Below, one piece after another: positions 33,907-42,976 of a DNA stretch of 64,000 bases. The notes under the pieces were generated by a model. The model worked only from the letters and a program-made list of their open reading frames with translations. It was not told where the DNA came from and ran no database searches. A program made the translations under genes and the position numbers. The DNA lies in contig JAFXQV010000021.1 in assembly GCA_017526785.1 (NCBI GenBank), forward strand, positions 1 to 64,000. Reading direction: 5' to 3'. Each line of letters starts with the position of its first letter. Position 1 is the stretch's first letter. The stretch comes from Oscillibacter sp. (GTDB taxonomy: Bacteria > Bacillota > Clostridia > Oscillospirales > Oscillospiraceae).

Positions 33907-35598
33907 TCAGGCGTCCATTTCCAGAATGACGAACTGCCAAGGACGCACGGAGAGCGTGCCGTGTTCCATGACGCATTCCCGCAGGTTGTTTAACAGAACC
34001 TGTTTCACGGTTCCGGGCAGGGGGATTTTCTGTGCCGTGTCCTGACAGTTCCCGACGACCAGAAGCGTTTGCGCGTCGCTCCGCCGGAAATAGGCCATGA
34101 CGTTTGCGAGTTCGGGCAGGTACGGCGTCGTCTGGCCGTAGACGACGGCTTCCCGGAAGGCGGGATTTTTCCGTAAGGCGATTAAGGCGCGGTAGAAGTT
34201 CCAGACGGAATCGGGGTCGCCGCGCTGTGCGTCCAGATTGATTTCCCGGTAGTTCGGGTTGACGCGCAGCCACGGCGTCCCGGCACTGAATCCGGCGTTG
34301 GCGGACGCGTCCCACTGGAACGGCGTCCGGGCGTTGTCGCGGGAAAAGCGGTTGACGCTCTCCATGGCCTCGTCCGGGGAAAGCCCGGCGTCCAGCGCCA
34401 CCCGGTACTGGTCACGGGCGGAAATGTCGTCCACTTCCTCAATACTTGCGCAATGTGTGTTTTCCATGCCGATTTCCTGCCCCTGATACAGGAACGGCAG
34501 GCCGCGAAGCATGAAATTCACGCCGCCCAGCAGTTTTTTCGCCGCCACGCCGTACGCCCCCGCGCAGGTTCCCTCCGGCAGGTACCGCGACACCCCCCGC
34601 GGCTCGTCGTGGTTCTCGATGATGTTGCACAAAAATCCGGTGTCCCGCGTCTTGCGCTGGCTCTCGAAACACGCCGCCTTGTACTGTTCCGGCGTGACGT
34701 GCTTCTGTGCGTACCAGCCCTCCGAGCCTTGGTTCAGGACGGTTTCCCCGAAGTCGAACATTGTCGAAAAACAGCCCTTGTCCCCGATAAAGAGCGGCAG
34801 TTCCTCCGGCTTCTCGTTGAACACCTCCCCGACGGTGAAAGCGTCGTACTTGCGGAATGTCTCATCGGCCATTTCGTTGAGGAAGTCAAGGACGCCCCGC
34901 GCCTCGAAAAGCATGTTGTCCACGCTGGAAAGCCCGTCCTCGCGGTCGGCGGGGTAGTCCCGGAACGGCAACGCCTTCTTGATATTGATAATGGCGTCAA
35001 TGCGGAACCCCGCAAGGCCTTTGTCGAGCCACCAGTTAATCATGCTGTAGATTTCCCGGCGGACTTCCGGGTTTTCCCAGTTCAAGTCCGGCTGCTTCCG
35101 GTGGAACAGGTGCAGGTAGATATAGTCGTCATGTCCGGGGAGTTCCGACCAGACCGAGCCGCCGAAGTACGAGCGCCAGTTACACGGCATGGGTTCGCCG
35201 CGCTGATGTTTCCGGATGTAGAAGAACCGCCCGTACTTGCCCTCCGGGTTCCGGCAGGCCTCCCGGAACCATTTATGTTCGTCGGAACAGTGGTTGACGA
35301 CCAAATCCATGACAATGGCGATGTCGCGCCGCTTGGCCTCGCGGAGCAGTTCGTCCATGTCGTCCATAGTCCCGAAGCGCGGGTCAATGCGGTAATAGTC
35401 GGAGATGTCGTAGCCTTGGTCGGCCAGCGGGGAGGCGTACACCGGGGAGAGCCACACCAAGCCCACGCCCAGCTCTTGCAGGTAGTCCAACTTGCTGATA
35501 ATGCCGCGCAAGTCCCCGATACCGTCGCCGTTGGTGTCAAGGAAACTCTTGGGGTAAATCTGATAGGCCGTCAGGCCGTGCCACCACTTGCGTTCCAT
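33907..35598 (-). CDS. GH13 alpha-glucosidase (oligo-1,6-glucosidase type)
   Basis: Cytoplasmic glucosidase acting on isomalto- or other alpha-glucosides. 563 residues; '(D)TNGDGIGDLRGI' calcium-site and 'DLVVNHCSD' (region I), 'GFRIDAIINI' with the nucleophile Asp, 'TVGEVFN' with the acid/base Glu, and 'IENHDEPR' with the transition-state Asp. The 'YQIYPKSFLDTNGDG' start is typical of family 31 GH13. Start at 35598 with GGAGG upstream. It follows no transporter gene in this window. Confidence 0.95.
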   Translation of the reverse strand: MERKWWHGLTAYQIYPKSFLDTNGDGIGDLRGIISKLDYLQELGVGLVWLSPVYASPLADQGYDISDYYRIDPRFGTMDDMDELLREAKRRDIAIVMDLVVNHCSDEHKWFREACRNPEGKYGRFFYIRKHQRGEPMPCNWRSYFGGSVWSELPGHDDYIYLHLFHRKQPDLNWENPEVRREIYSMINWWLDKGLAGFRIDAIINIKKALPFRDYPADREDGLSSVDNMLFEARGVLDFLNEMADETFRKYDAFTVGEVFNEKPEELPLFIGDKGCFSTMFDFGETVLNQGSEGWYAQKHVTPEQYKAACFESQRKTRDTGFLCNIIENHDEPRGVSRYLPEGTCAGAYGVAAKKLLGGVNFMLRGLPFLYQGQEIGMENTHCASIEEVDDISARDQYRVALDAGLSPDEAMESVNRFSRDNARTPFQWDASANAGFSAGTPWLRVNPNYREINLDAQRGDPDSVWNFYRALIALRKNPAFREAVVYGQTTPYLPELANVMAYFRRSDAQTLLVVGNCQDTAQKIPLPGTVKQVLLNNLRECVMEHGTLSVRPWQFVILEMDA

Positions 35599-35639
35599 GT
35601 CCGCCCTCCTGTGTGACTGCAAAAGCAGATTGTGCGTCT

Positions 35640-35676
35640 ATGATATCCATGATATCATATGTTATATAAAAGTCAA
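35640..35676 (-). promoter_or_regulatory. Promoter and repeated operator-like site of the glucosidase gene
   Basis: Reverse-strand TTGACT (35671-35676), 16 bp spacer, TATCAT (35649-35654). The -10 region lies in a tandem pair of ATGATATC (35640-35647 and 35649-35656), and the second copy extends to the palindrome ATGATATCAT. The overlap with the promoter suggests a repressor site; the regulator is not identifiable. Confidence 0.5.
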
Positions 35677-35708
35677 CTGATTTTTCGCTCAGAAGGGGGA
35701 ACGACTAA

Positions 35709-35939
35709 ATGAAATGCTTCTATTGCAAGGGAGACATGGAAGAAAGCACGACTTCCCACGCCGTCACGCTGGAAGATTGCGTGGTTATCGTGAAAGATGT
35801 ACCCTGTACGCGGTGCAGGCAGTGCGGGGAAGCCTATTTCAGTGACAAAATCGCCGACGAACTGGACAGAATTGTCGACAGTTTCCGCAAGAGCAAAACA
35901 GAAATCGCCGTCGTGCATTACGCGTCGGCGCGGACATGA
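35709..35939 (+). CDS. YgiT/MqsA-type zinc-finger protein
   Basis: 76 residues with two CxxC pairs (CFYC at 3-6, CRQC at 37-40), the zinc-binding domain of YgiT/MqsA antitoxins. The C-terminal helix-turn-helix of full MqsA is missing, and there is no mqsR toxin neighbour, so this is a short orphan version, which is common in Clostridia. AAGGGGG site upstream; divergent from the glucosidase gene. Confidence 0.8.
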   Translation: MKCFYCKGDMEESTTSHAVTLEDCVVIVKDVPCTRCRQCGEAYFSDKIADELDRIVDSFRKSKTEIAVVHYASART

Positions 35940-35979
35940 AAGGCGGAACCGGGGACGCGCCCCGGTTCTGTGCCGCTTT
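35938..35979. terminator. Terminator between the zinc-finger gene and the ACT gene
   Basis: Stem AACCGGGG / CCCCGGTT (35947-35966) with a 5-nt loop; outer GGCGG/CCGC pairs extend it, followed by TTTA on the plus strand. Serves the converging gene ends at 35939 and 35978. Confidence 0.7.
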
Positions 35980-36409
35980 ACAGGTCTAATAATTCGTCTT
36001 GTTCGACTTGCCGGATACCCTGCGCGGCGAGCGCGGCGGCGGCTTTGGCGTTGTCCGCCACGCGGAATATCGTGTAGGCGTCCCTGCCCTTCCTGCCGCC
36101 GAAAAAGGCGTACAGATACTCCACATTCACGTCCGCCGCCGCCAGCACGCGGAGAACTTTGTCAAGTCCGCCGGGGGTGTCGGAAAGCGCGACGCCCAGA
36201 ACCTGCGTCACGTTGTGGACGAAACCGGCGTCACGCAACACGGTTGTGGTCTTGTACACGTCGTTGACGATGATTCGCGCTATGCCGAAATCGCTGGTCT
36301 CCGCGAGGGAGAACGCCCGCATATCAATTCCGTTTTCGGCCAGAACGGCGGTCATGGCCTGCAACGCGCCCGGGCGGTTCTCCACAAAAACTGAAATCTG
36401 CTGTATCAC
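35978..36409 (-). CDS. Tandem ACT-domain protein
   Basis: 143 residues with two ACT-type halves ('ISVFVENRPGALQAMTAVLA' at 4-23; 'ALSDTPGGLDKVLRVLAAAD' at 73-92). Proteins of this kind follow phenylacetate-CoA ligase genes in many anaerobes and are thought to sense an amino acid. Here it is 15 bp after paaK, which fits a regulatory role in aromatic amino acid breakdown. No catalytic domain. Confidence 0.85.
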   Translation of the reverse strand: MIQQISVFVENRPGALQAMTAVLAENGIDMRAFSLAETSDFGIARIIVNDVYKTTTVLRDAGFVHNVTQVLGVALSDTPGGLDKVLRVLAAADVNVEYLYAFFGGRKGRDAYTIFRVADNAKAAAALAAQGIRQVEQDELLDL

Positions 36410-36424
36410 GGGAAGCGCCTCCTC

Positions 36425-37726
36425 TCAAATCTTGCGGTTGTCGATGACGCGCACGGCCTTGCCTTCGCTTCTGACAATGGATTTCGGCGCGACAAGCGTC
36501 ACTTTCGCGGTCAGCCCGAGCATGGAGCGCAGACCGTCCACGAGTTCCTTTTGGCGGCGGCTGATTTCGCCGAGGTTGTCCGTGAACATCTCCGGGGTCA
36601 TTTCCACGCGCACGTCGAGCGTATCCGTGTTGTTGACGCGGCCGACGATAATCTGATAGTTCGCGGGATAGCCCAAGTTCAGAAGCACGGTCTCAATCTG
36701 CGACGGGAACACGTTCACGCCGCGGATAATCAGCATGTCGTCGGTACGGCCGCGCGGCTTCGTCATTTTGACGTGGGTACGCCCGCACGGACACTTTTCC
36801 CGCGAGAGCACACAAATGTCACGCGTACGGTAGCGAATCAGCGGGAACGCCTTTTTGGTAATGGACGTGAACACAAGTTCGCCCTGCGTGCCGTCGGGCA
36901 GGACTTCTCCGGTGTCGGGGTCGATGACTTCGGCTATGAAGTGGTCTTCGTTGATGTGCATGCCCGACTGTGCCGAACACTCGAACGCCACACCCGGCCC
37001 CGAAAGTTCCGTCAGGCCGTAGATGTCATAGGCCTTGATTCCGAGCGTGTCCTGAATGCTCTGCCGCATTTCCTCCGACCACGCCTCCGCGCCGAAAATG
37101 CCCGCTTTCAGGGGGATTTGTTCGGGCGTGAGACCCATTTCTTTCATGCTTTCGCCGAGGTAGGCCGCGTAGGACGGCGTACAGCACAAAATTGTCGCGT
37201 TCAGGTCGCGGATGAACATAATTTGGCGTTCGGTGTTGCCCGACGAGGTGGGGACGGTCAGACAGCCGACTTTGTGGGAACCGCCGTTCAGGCCGGGGCC
37301 GCCCGTGAACAGGCCGTAGCCGTAGGACACTTGGCACACATCTTCATCCGTGCCGCCCGCCGCCGTAATCGCCCGGGCGCAACAGGTTTCCCAGAGGTCG
37401 ATATCCGCCTGCGTATAGAACGCCACGACGCGCTTTCCGGTCGTGCCGGAGGTGGACTGAATGCGCACGCAGTCTTTGAGGGGAACCCCGACAAGTCCGT
37501 AGGGGTAGGCCTTGCGCAAGTCGTCCTTGCTCAAAAAGGGGAGTTTGTGTAAGTCGTCGGCACTGCGGATATCGTCGGGAGTTACTCCGGCCGCCTGCAT
37601 TTTCTCCCGGTAGTAGGGGACGTTGTCCCAGACATGCCGCACCTGCGCGACGAGGCGCTCATCCTGCCAGGCCTTGATTTGTTCCCGCGAGGCGGTTTCA
37701 ATCTCCGGCTGATAATAACGCTCCAT
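36425..37726 (-). CDS. paaK: Phenylacetate-CoA ligase family protein
   Basis: 433 residues, AMP-forming CoA ligase: 'QSTSGTTGKRVVAFYT' (P-loop), 'YDIYGLTELSGPGVAFEC', 'YRTRDICVL', 'MLIIRGVNVFPSQIE' (C-terminal hinge). With IorAB upstream, the substrate is likely an arylacetate such as phenylacetate or indoleacetate formed from aromatic amino acids. Separated from iorB by an 83-bp gap with a hairpin. Confidence 0.92.
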   Translation of the reverse strand: MERYYQPEIETASREQIKAWQDERLVAQVRHVWDNVPYYREKMQAAGVTPDDIRSADDLHKLPFLSKDDLRKAYPYGLVGVPLKDCVRIQSTSGTTGKRVVAFYTQADIDLWETCCARAITAAGGTDEDVCQVSYGYGLFTGGPGLNGGSHKVGCLTVPTSSGNTERQIMFIRDLNATILCCTPSYAAYLGESMKEMGLTPEQIPLKAGIFGAEAWSEEMRQSIQDTLGIKAYDIYGLTELSGPGVAFECSAQSGMHINEDHFIAEVIDPDTGEVLPDGTQGELVFTSITKKAFPLIRYRTRDICVLSREKCPCGRTHVKMTKPRGRTDDMLIIRGVNVFPSQIETVLLNLGYPANYQIIVGRVNNTDTLDVRVEMTPEMFTDNLGEISRRQKELVDGLRSMLGLTAKVTLVAPKSIVRSEGKAVRVIDNRKI

Positions 37727-37809
37727 TGGTTGTCAGTCCTTTCAGGCCGCGCCGTTGTCCGGCGCGGTTCTTTAACGGTGTGGTACTTTACACCACGAAA
37801 GCGGCTTTG

Positions 37810-38382
37810 TCAAGCGTTTTTTCCGAGCGCGAACGCCTTGCGGTTGAGTTCCAGAAACTTCGCCGGAACCATTGCCTCTAACGACGCTTCCCAAGCCGAT
37901 TCCGGCAAGTCAAAGTAGTGCGACAGCCGCCCCATCAGGACAATATTGACCGCCTTACTGCTTCCGGCCTCCTCCGCCAGCGCCAGACAGTCCAGCGCGT
38001 CGACGTTCGCCCCGGCCGCCCGCATTTTCTCCACGAGGCTTTCCGGGTACGCCGCCGCGCCCGTGATAACGGGCATGGGGTCAATTTGTTGTGTCGACGT
38101 GACAATCTGCCCGTCGGGCTTCAGGTACGGCAGCCAACGCGCCGCCTCCAAGAGTTCAAAGGACACGATGAAGTCCGCTTCCCCCCTGTCAATGACGGGC
38201 GAGTGTACGCGGTCGCCGTAACGAACGTACGTAACAACGCTTCCGCCGCGCTGTGACATGCCGTGGACTTCCGACACTTTCACGTCATAGCCCTGTCCTA
38301 ACAGCAGATGTCCGAGAAGTTTGCTTGCAAGAAGGCTTCCCTGCCCGCCGACGCCGACAATCATAATGTTTTTCGTTTCCAC
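37810..38382 (-). CDS. iorB: Indolepyruvate ferredoxin oxidoreductase, beta subunit
   Basis: 190-residue gamma-type domain of the 2-oxoacid oxidoreductase family ('VGVGGQGSLLASKLLGHLL', 'SEVHGMSQRGGSVVTYVRYG'). With IorA it oxidatively decarboxylates aryl pyruvates to aryl-acetyl-CoA, reducing ferredoxin. Start set at GTG 38382 because AAAGGAGG lies 8 nt upstream; it begins 3 bp from the stop of iorA, so translation is coupled. Confidence 0.94.
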   Translation of the reverse strand: METKNIMIVGVGGQGSLLASKLLGHLLLGQGYDVKVSEVHGMSQRGGSVVTYVRYGDRVHSPVIDRGEADFIVSFELLEAARWLPYLKPDGQIVTSTQQIDPMPVITGAAAYPESLVEKMRAAGANVDALDCLALAEEAGSSKAVNIVLMGRLSHYFDLPESAWEASLEAMVPAKFLELNRKAFALGKNA

Positions 38383-38384
38383 GG

Positions 38385-40130
38385 TCAGTCCTCCTTTCCG
38401 GCACTCTCGAACGCGCCGAACTTGCACAGTTGCGAACAGACGCCGCAACCCACGCACAAAGTCGCGTCCACACGCGCCTTCCCGCCCTTGACGGAAATCG
38501 CCGGACAGCCGATTTTCATACACGACTTGCAACCGACGCATTTTTCCGGGTTGACTTTCAGCGGCGCTTTGTGCTTGACGTACTTCAACAGCGCGCACGG
38601 ACGCCGCGAGATAATCACGGACGGCTCGTCGGCGGCCAACTCCTCTTTCACGGCCTGTTCGGTCGCGGGGAGGTCGTAGGGGTCTGTGACGCGTACGCGG
38701 CGGAATCCCATGGCGCGGCAGAGGCTCTCCAAGTCGATTTTCCCGGCGGGGTCGCCCTTGATATTGTATCCGGTCGTGGGGTTCTGCTGGTGTCCGGTCA
38801 TGCCCGTGATGGAGTTGTCAAGGATAATCACCGTACTGTTGGACTGGTTGTAGGCGATATTGGCAAGCCCGGTCATGCCGGAGTGCATAAATGTCGAATC
38901 CCCGATGACGGCGACGGTTTTGTGTTCGCTGTCCGCGCCCAAGGCCTTGTTAAAGCCGTGAATGGCGCTGACGGACGCGCCCATGCAGAGGGTCATTTCC
39001 ATGGCCGACAGCGGCGCGACGGCTCCCAGCGTGTAACAGCCGATGTCGCCGAGTACGGTACATTTCAGCTTGCTGAGCGTGTAGAACAGTCCCCTGTGCG
39101 GACAGCCCGCGCACATCACGGGCGGGCGCGGCGGAATGGCGTCCTGTAACGCTTGTCCACTGTGCGCGGACAGGCCTAATTTTTCCGCCACGAGATTTTG
39201 TGAATACTCGCCCAGAGGCGGGAATTTCTCCTTGCCGACGCATGCAAGCCCGATTTCCCGGCAGTAGGTCTCCAAAAAGCCGTCCAGTTCCTCGACGATT
39301 ACCAGTGAATCGACAGATTCCGCGAAAGCGCGGATTTTCTTTTCGGGCAGAGGCCAGACCATGCCGAGTTTCAGAACCGGGTAGCGGTCGCCGCACACTT
39401 CCTTTACGTACTGGTAACAGGTCGACGACGTGAGAATGCCGACGGTAGTTTCCAGTCCCGGCTCCACGCGGTTCAGGTCGGATGTCTCCGCGAACTCCGC
39501 CAGCCTCCGCATACGTTCCTCGACGACCGGGTGACGCCGGATAGCGTTCCCGGGCATCATGACGTATTTGCCGATGTCCTTTTGGTACGGCCTCGCGGGG
39601 GGTTCGACGCGCTCCCCGGTCTCGACGACAGACTGTGAATGTGCGATACGGGTACACATCTTCAACAGCACCGGGCAGTCGAACGCCTCGGAGATTTCGT
39701 AGGCCTTCATAGCGAACTCGCGCCCTTCGGCAGAGTCGGACGGCTCCAACATAGGCAGTTTCGCCGAACGGGCGTAATGACGCGAATCCTGTTCATTTTG
39801 CGACGAGTGCATACCGGGGTCGTCGGCGACGGCAATCACCATGCCCGCGTTGACGCCCGTGTAGGACACCGTGAAAAGCGGGTCGGCCGCCACGTTCAAG
39901 CCCACATGTTTCATGCCGCAGAAACTGCGCTTTCCCGCAAGGCTTGCCCCGAAAGCCGTTTCCATGGCTACTTTCTCGTTTGGTGCCCACTCGCAGTAAA
40001 TTTCGTCGTACTTCGCGGCTTCTTCGGTGATTTCCGTACTGGGCGTGCCGGGGTAGCTCGACACCACCGCGCAGCCCGCCTCGTACAGTCCGCGGGCAAC
40101 CGCCGCGTTGCCCAACATCAGTCGTTTCAT
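38385..40130 (-). CDS. iorA: Indolepyruvate ferredoxin oxidoreductase, alpha subunit
   Basis: 581 residues. Pyrimidine-binding domain first, then the TPP-binding domain ('GDIGCYTLG', 'GDSTFMHSG', 'NSTVIILDNSITGMTGHQQN'), then two ferredoxin-like [4Fe-4S] motifs at the C-terminus ('CVGCKSCMKIGCPAI', 'CVGCGVCSQLCKFGAF'). The second cluster set shows standard CxxCxxC spacing. Catalyses decarboxylation of indolepyruvate and related aryl pyruvates from transamination of Trp, Phe and Tyr. Confidence 0.96.
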   Translation of the reverse strand: MKRLMLGNAAVARGLYEAGCAVVSSYPGTPSTEITEEAAKYDEIYCEWAPNEKVAMETAFGASLAGKRSFCGMKHVGLNVAADPLFTVSYTGVNAGMVIAVADDPGMHSSQNEQDSRHYARSAKLPMLEPSDSAEGREFAMKAYEISEAFDCPVLLKMCTRIAHSQSVVETGERVEPPARPYQKDIGKYVMMPGNAIRRHPVVEERMRRLAEFAETSDLNRVEPGLETTVGILTSSTCYQYVKEVCGDRYPVLKLGMVWPLPEKKIRAFAESVDSLVIVEELDGFLETYCREIGLACVGKEKFPPLGEYSQNLVAEKLGLSAHSGQALQDAIPPRPPVMCAGCPHRGLFYTLSKLKCTVLGDIGCYTLGAVAPLSAMEMTLCMGASVSAIHGFNKALGADSEHKTVAVIGDSTFMHSGMTGLANIAYNQSNSTVIILDNSITGMTGHQQNPTTGYNIKGDPAGKIDLESLCRAMGFRRVRVTDPYDLPATEQAVKEELAADEPSVIISRRPCALLKYVKHKAPLKVNPEKCVGCKSCMKIGCPAISVKGGKARVDATLCVGCGVCSQLCKFGAFESAGKED

Positions 40131-40152
40131 GCTCTTTCCCTCACAATTTCCG

Positions 40153-40476
40153 TTAAGATGTCTCGTGTTCCGGCGGATTCCGGAAGCGTTCGCGGAAAAT
40201 CACGTCCCGCATGACGCCGCCCGCGCCGCCGTCCAGCATGGAACGCCGCACACGGCTAATCGTGGCACTGCTCGCCCCGGTGTTCGACAGGATTTCCGAG
40301 TACACCCCGCCCCGCGCAAGCTGTACCGCCACCTCAAAGCGCTGCTCCATGCTCCGCAGTTCGATTGGGGTACACAAGTCCTGAAAGAACCGGGTACATT
40401 CGTCAAGGTCTCTCAACTTCAGGATGGTTTCATAAAGCGCCGTATTCGTTTTTTTATCCTTGCGACTTCCGCCCAT
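40153..40476 (-). CDS. YerC/YecD-type TrpR-related DNA-binding protein
   Basis: 107 residues with the TrpR-like helix-turn-helix ('GVYSEILSNTGASSATISRV', RRSM) after 'LCTPIELRSMEQRFEVA'. The family is a putative repressor of unknown target in Firmicutes. Start at 40476 leaves a basic 10-residue tail (MGGSRKDKKT); frames further upstream overlap rsmA and are not family-like. It lies 22 bp before iorA and so could regulate aromatic metabolism. Confidence 0.9.
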   Translation of the reverse strand: MGGSRKDKKTNTALYETILKLRDLDECTRFFQDLCTPIELRSMEQRFEVAVQLARGGVYSEILSNTGASSATISRVRRSMLDGGAGGVMRDVIFRERFRNPPEHETS

Positions 40477-40586
40477 ACGCGTCCGCCCCTTTCCGTGTCG
40501 CGTTCCCCCGTATTGTAGCACAACGGCGCGGGAAGGTAAACTGTTTTTTTGCCGGTTCCGCCGCGCACGACAGAACCGACAAGCGT

Positions 40587-41435
40587 TTACATCAACAGGC
40601 GCGACAATTCCGCGAAATCCTGTAGCGTCAGCCGTTCTCCCCGGACGGTTTCGGACAGCCCGCAAGCCCGCACCGCTTCCCGGATGGAATCTTTAGACAG
40701 TTCCGGCAGTGCGGCGGCCAGACTGTTGACAATCGTTTTCCGGCGCAACAGGAACGCCCCGCGCACGACACGGAAAAAGTATGCCTCGTCGGCCGCGTCC
40801 ACGGCGGGAGTTGTCCGGCGCACACAGCGCAGGACGGCGGAATCCACTTTCGGGCGCGGCAGGAACTTGTCACGCGGGACGCCGAAAAGCAGTTCCGGCA
40901 CCATGTGATAGCGCAGGAACAGCGAGAACGCGCCGCCGTCGCCGGAACCCTCCGGCGCGGCGAGACGTTCCGCCACTTCCTTTTGTAGCAGTACCGTCAC
41001 GGACTGGAAGCAGGGCGTCAGGATGAGCTTTTCGAGCATGGGGGACGTGATGTTATAGGGCAGGTTCGCGCAGACAATGGGCGTCAGACCCTGAAACTTT
41101 TCCGCCGCGAGCGCGGAGAGGTCTAATTTCAGTGCGTCGCCCGGCACAATCTCCACGTTGTCGAGGCCGGACATAGTCTCCGACAGAATCGGCAACAAAG
41201 CGCGGTCGAGTTCCACGGACACCACTTTCCCGGCGCGCCGCGACAGTTCCGCCGTCAGCGAGCCGACGCCCGCGCCGATTTCCAGTACGCCGCGGGACTT
41301 GTCCGCGCCGGACGCGTCCGCGATTTCGGCGGGGATTTCGGGGTCAATCAGGAAGTTTTGCCCCATGGACTTGGAGAACCGGAAACCGTGGCGTTCCAGC
41401 AGGGGACGCAATTCCCGTTCGTCGCACAGATTCAT
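40587..41435 (-). CDS. rsmA: 16S rRNA dimethyladenosine transferase
   Basis: RsmA/KsgA dimethylates two adjacent adenosines in helix 45 of 16S rRNA. 282 residues; 'SKSMGQNFLIDPEI', SAM site 'VLEIGAGVGSLTAEL', 'VSVELDRAL', and the catalytic 'CANLPYNITSPML'. The ATG overlaps the uraA stop (TGATG). rnmV, its usual neighbour in Firmicutes, is instead at 56071. Confidence 0.96.
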   Translation of the reverse strand: MNLCDERELRPLLERHGFRFSKSMGQNFLIDPEIPAEIADASGADKSRGVLEIGAGVGSLTAELSRRAGKVVSVELDRALLPILSETMSGLDNVEIVPGDALKLDLSALAAEKFQGLTPIVCANLPYNITSPMLEKLILTPCFQSVTVLLQKEVAERLAAPEGSGDGGAFSLFLRYHMVPELLFGVPRDKFLPRPKVDSAVLRCVRRTTPAVDAADEAYFFRVVRGAFLLRRKTIVNSLAAALPELSKDSIREAVRACGLSETVRGERLTLQDFAELSRLLM

Positions 41436-42835
41436 CAGTATTTCCCCAAGGACGCGGTATCGTCGGCGGGACTGCTTCCGTACTGGAAATCGTTCCCCGG
41501 CAGTAAGGCGTTCAGCGCGATTCCCGCGAGCGCCGCAATGGAAAGGCTTGTCAGCGTCAGCGACGCCCCGCCGATTTGGAACGTCAGCCCGTCCGTGAAG
41601 CCCAGCCCGGATACCAGAATCACGGCCGCGATAATCAGGTTACGCGAGTTCGTGAAGTCCACGCGGTTTTCCACGATGTTCCGTACGCCGATAGCCGATA
41701 TCATGCCGTACAAGATAAAGCTGATTCCGCCGACAATCGCCGCCGGGAGCGAGTTCACGAGCGCCGCGAACGCCGGGGAAAACGACAGTATCACGGCGTA
41801 CACAGCCGCCAGCCGGATTACCCGCGGGTCGTACACTTTCGAGAGGACGAGGACGCCCGTATTTTCGCCGTAGGTGGTATTCGAGGGACCCCCGAAGAAG
41901 CCCGCCAACGATGTGGCGATACCGTCGCCTATGAGGGTGCGGTGCAGGCCGGGGTCTGTGATGAAGTTCTCCCCGACGGTCGCCGAAATAGCGGACATGT
42001 CGCCGATATGTTCCATCATGGACGCAATAGCGATAGGAGCCATGACCAGTACCGCCGACAGGTCGAATTTCGCCATACTCCCGGACAGGTTCGTTAAAAA
42101 CGGTTGCAGCCCGACAGGCTTTGCCGCCAGCACGCCGGAGAAGTCTATCAGCGGCACGACCTCCCCGGACGCGCTGACCGCCGTCGCCCCGAACAGGTTT
42201 GCGACAACCGCCACGGCGTACGCGCCCACGACGCCCAGCAGAATCGGCACGATTTTTATCATACCCTTTCCCCAGATGTTCGCCGCGATGATAATGCCCA
42301 TGGCCACGAGCGCCAGCCACCAGCAGGTTTTGGCGTTGTTGACGGCCGACGGCGCGAGGTTCAGCCCAATCAGAATGATGATAGGCCCCGTGACCACGGG
42401 CGGCAAGTAGTGCATGACGGTCATAATGCCCACGGCCTTGACGACCGCCGCCAGCAGGACATAGAGCAGTCCGGCGACGACCAAGCCGCCGCAGGCGTAC
42501 TGGAGTTTCTCGGACGCGGCCATATCCGCGTAAATGCCGCTGTTCATGTTGGCCATGGTGAAGAAGCCGCCCAGAAACGCGAACGACGAGCCTAAAAACG
42601 CCGGAACTTTCATTTTCGTGCAGACGTGGAAAAAGAGCGTGCCGACGCCCGCGAAAAACAGGGTGGTTTGAATCGACAGGGGCAGTCCGTAGCCCTGCAC
42701 CAGAATCGGGACAAGCACCGTGGCTCCGAACATGGCGAAGAGGTGTTGCAAGCCCAGTAACAGCATACGGGGCAGTCCGAGCGTACGGGCGTCGGTGACG
42801 GCGGCCTGTCCGATTACGGTCTTTTTTTCGTTCAT
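41435..42835 (-). CDS. uraA: Uracil/xanthine permease (NCS2 family)
   Basis: 466-residue membrane transporter with about 12-14 hydrophobic segments. Family features: 'LGLQHLFAMFGATVLVPI', 'PPVVTGPIIILIGLNLAPSA', and 'GGPSNTTYGENTGVL' (uracil-permease signature with the substrate-site Glu). It is closest in pattern to UraA/PyrP uracil:proton symporters. The start at 42835 has GGAG upstream. The frame is open further to an ATG at 42949 with a very strong ribosome binding site, discussed under the leader feature. Confidence 0.92.
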   Translation of the reverse strand: MNEKKTVIGQAAVTDARTLGLPRMLLLGLQHLFAMFGATVLVPILVQGYGLPLSIQTTLFFAGVGTLFFHVCTKMKVPAFLGSSFAFLGGFFTMANMNSGIYADMAASEKLQYACGGLVVAGLLYVLLAAVVKAVGIMTVMHYLPPVVTGPIIILIGLNLAPSAVNNAKTCWWLALVAMGIIIAANIWGKGMIKIVPILLGVVGAYAVAVVANLFGATAVSASGEVVPLIDFSGVLAAKPVGLQPFLTNLSGSMAKFDLSAVLVMAPIAIASMMEHIGDMSAISATVGENFITDPGLHRTLIGDGIATSLAGFFGGPSNTTYGENTGVLVLSKVYDPRVIRLAAVYAVILSFSPAFAALVNSLPAAIVGGISFILYGMISAIGVRNIVENRVDFTNSRNLIIAAVILVSGLGFTDGLTFQIGGASLTLTSLSIAALAGIALNALLPGNDFQYGSSPADDTASLGKY

Positions 42836-42949
42836 GAAGCGCTCCTTTCCTTGTCTCCCGCCTTGCGGGCATAAAAACACCGGCAATGAAAGCCGGTCAA
42901 TACAGGAAACCATGAGAAAATGTCCGATTTTCGCACTTGCACACGTCAT
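42836..42949 (-). promoter_or_regulatory. uraA leader: in-frame upstream start plus terminator hairpin
   Basis: An ATG at 42949 with AGGGAGGTG just upstream opens a 38-codon frame (MTCASAKIGHFLMVSC...) that runs in phase into uraA. A hairpin (42879-42884 with 42892-42897) followed by GTTTTTAT on the reverse strand lies inside it. Also, CATGAG near the strong site can pair with CTCATG about 40 nt later. This fits either translation-coupled attenuation or an N-terminal extension of UraA. Confidence 0.5.
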
Positions 42950-42976
42950 TGTCGCACCTCCCTCATGATTTTACTT

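Noticed and set aside
34453-35616. Long plus-strand open frame of 387 codons
   Set aside because: Antisense to the GH13 glucosidase.
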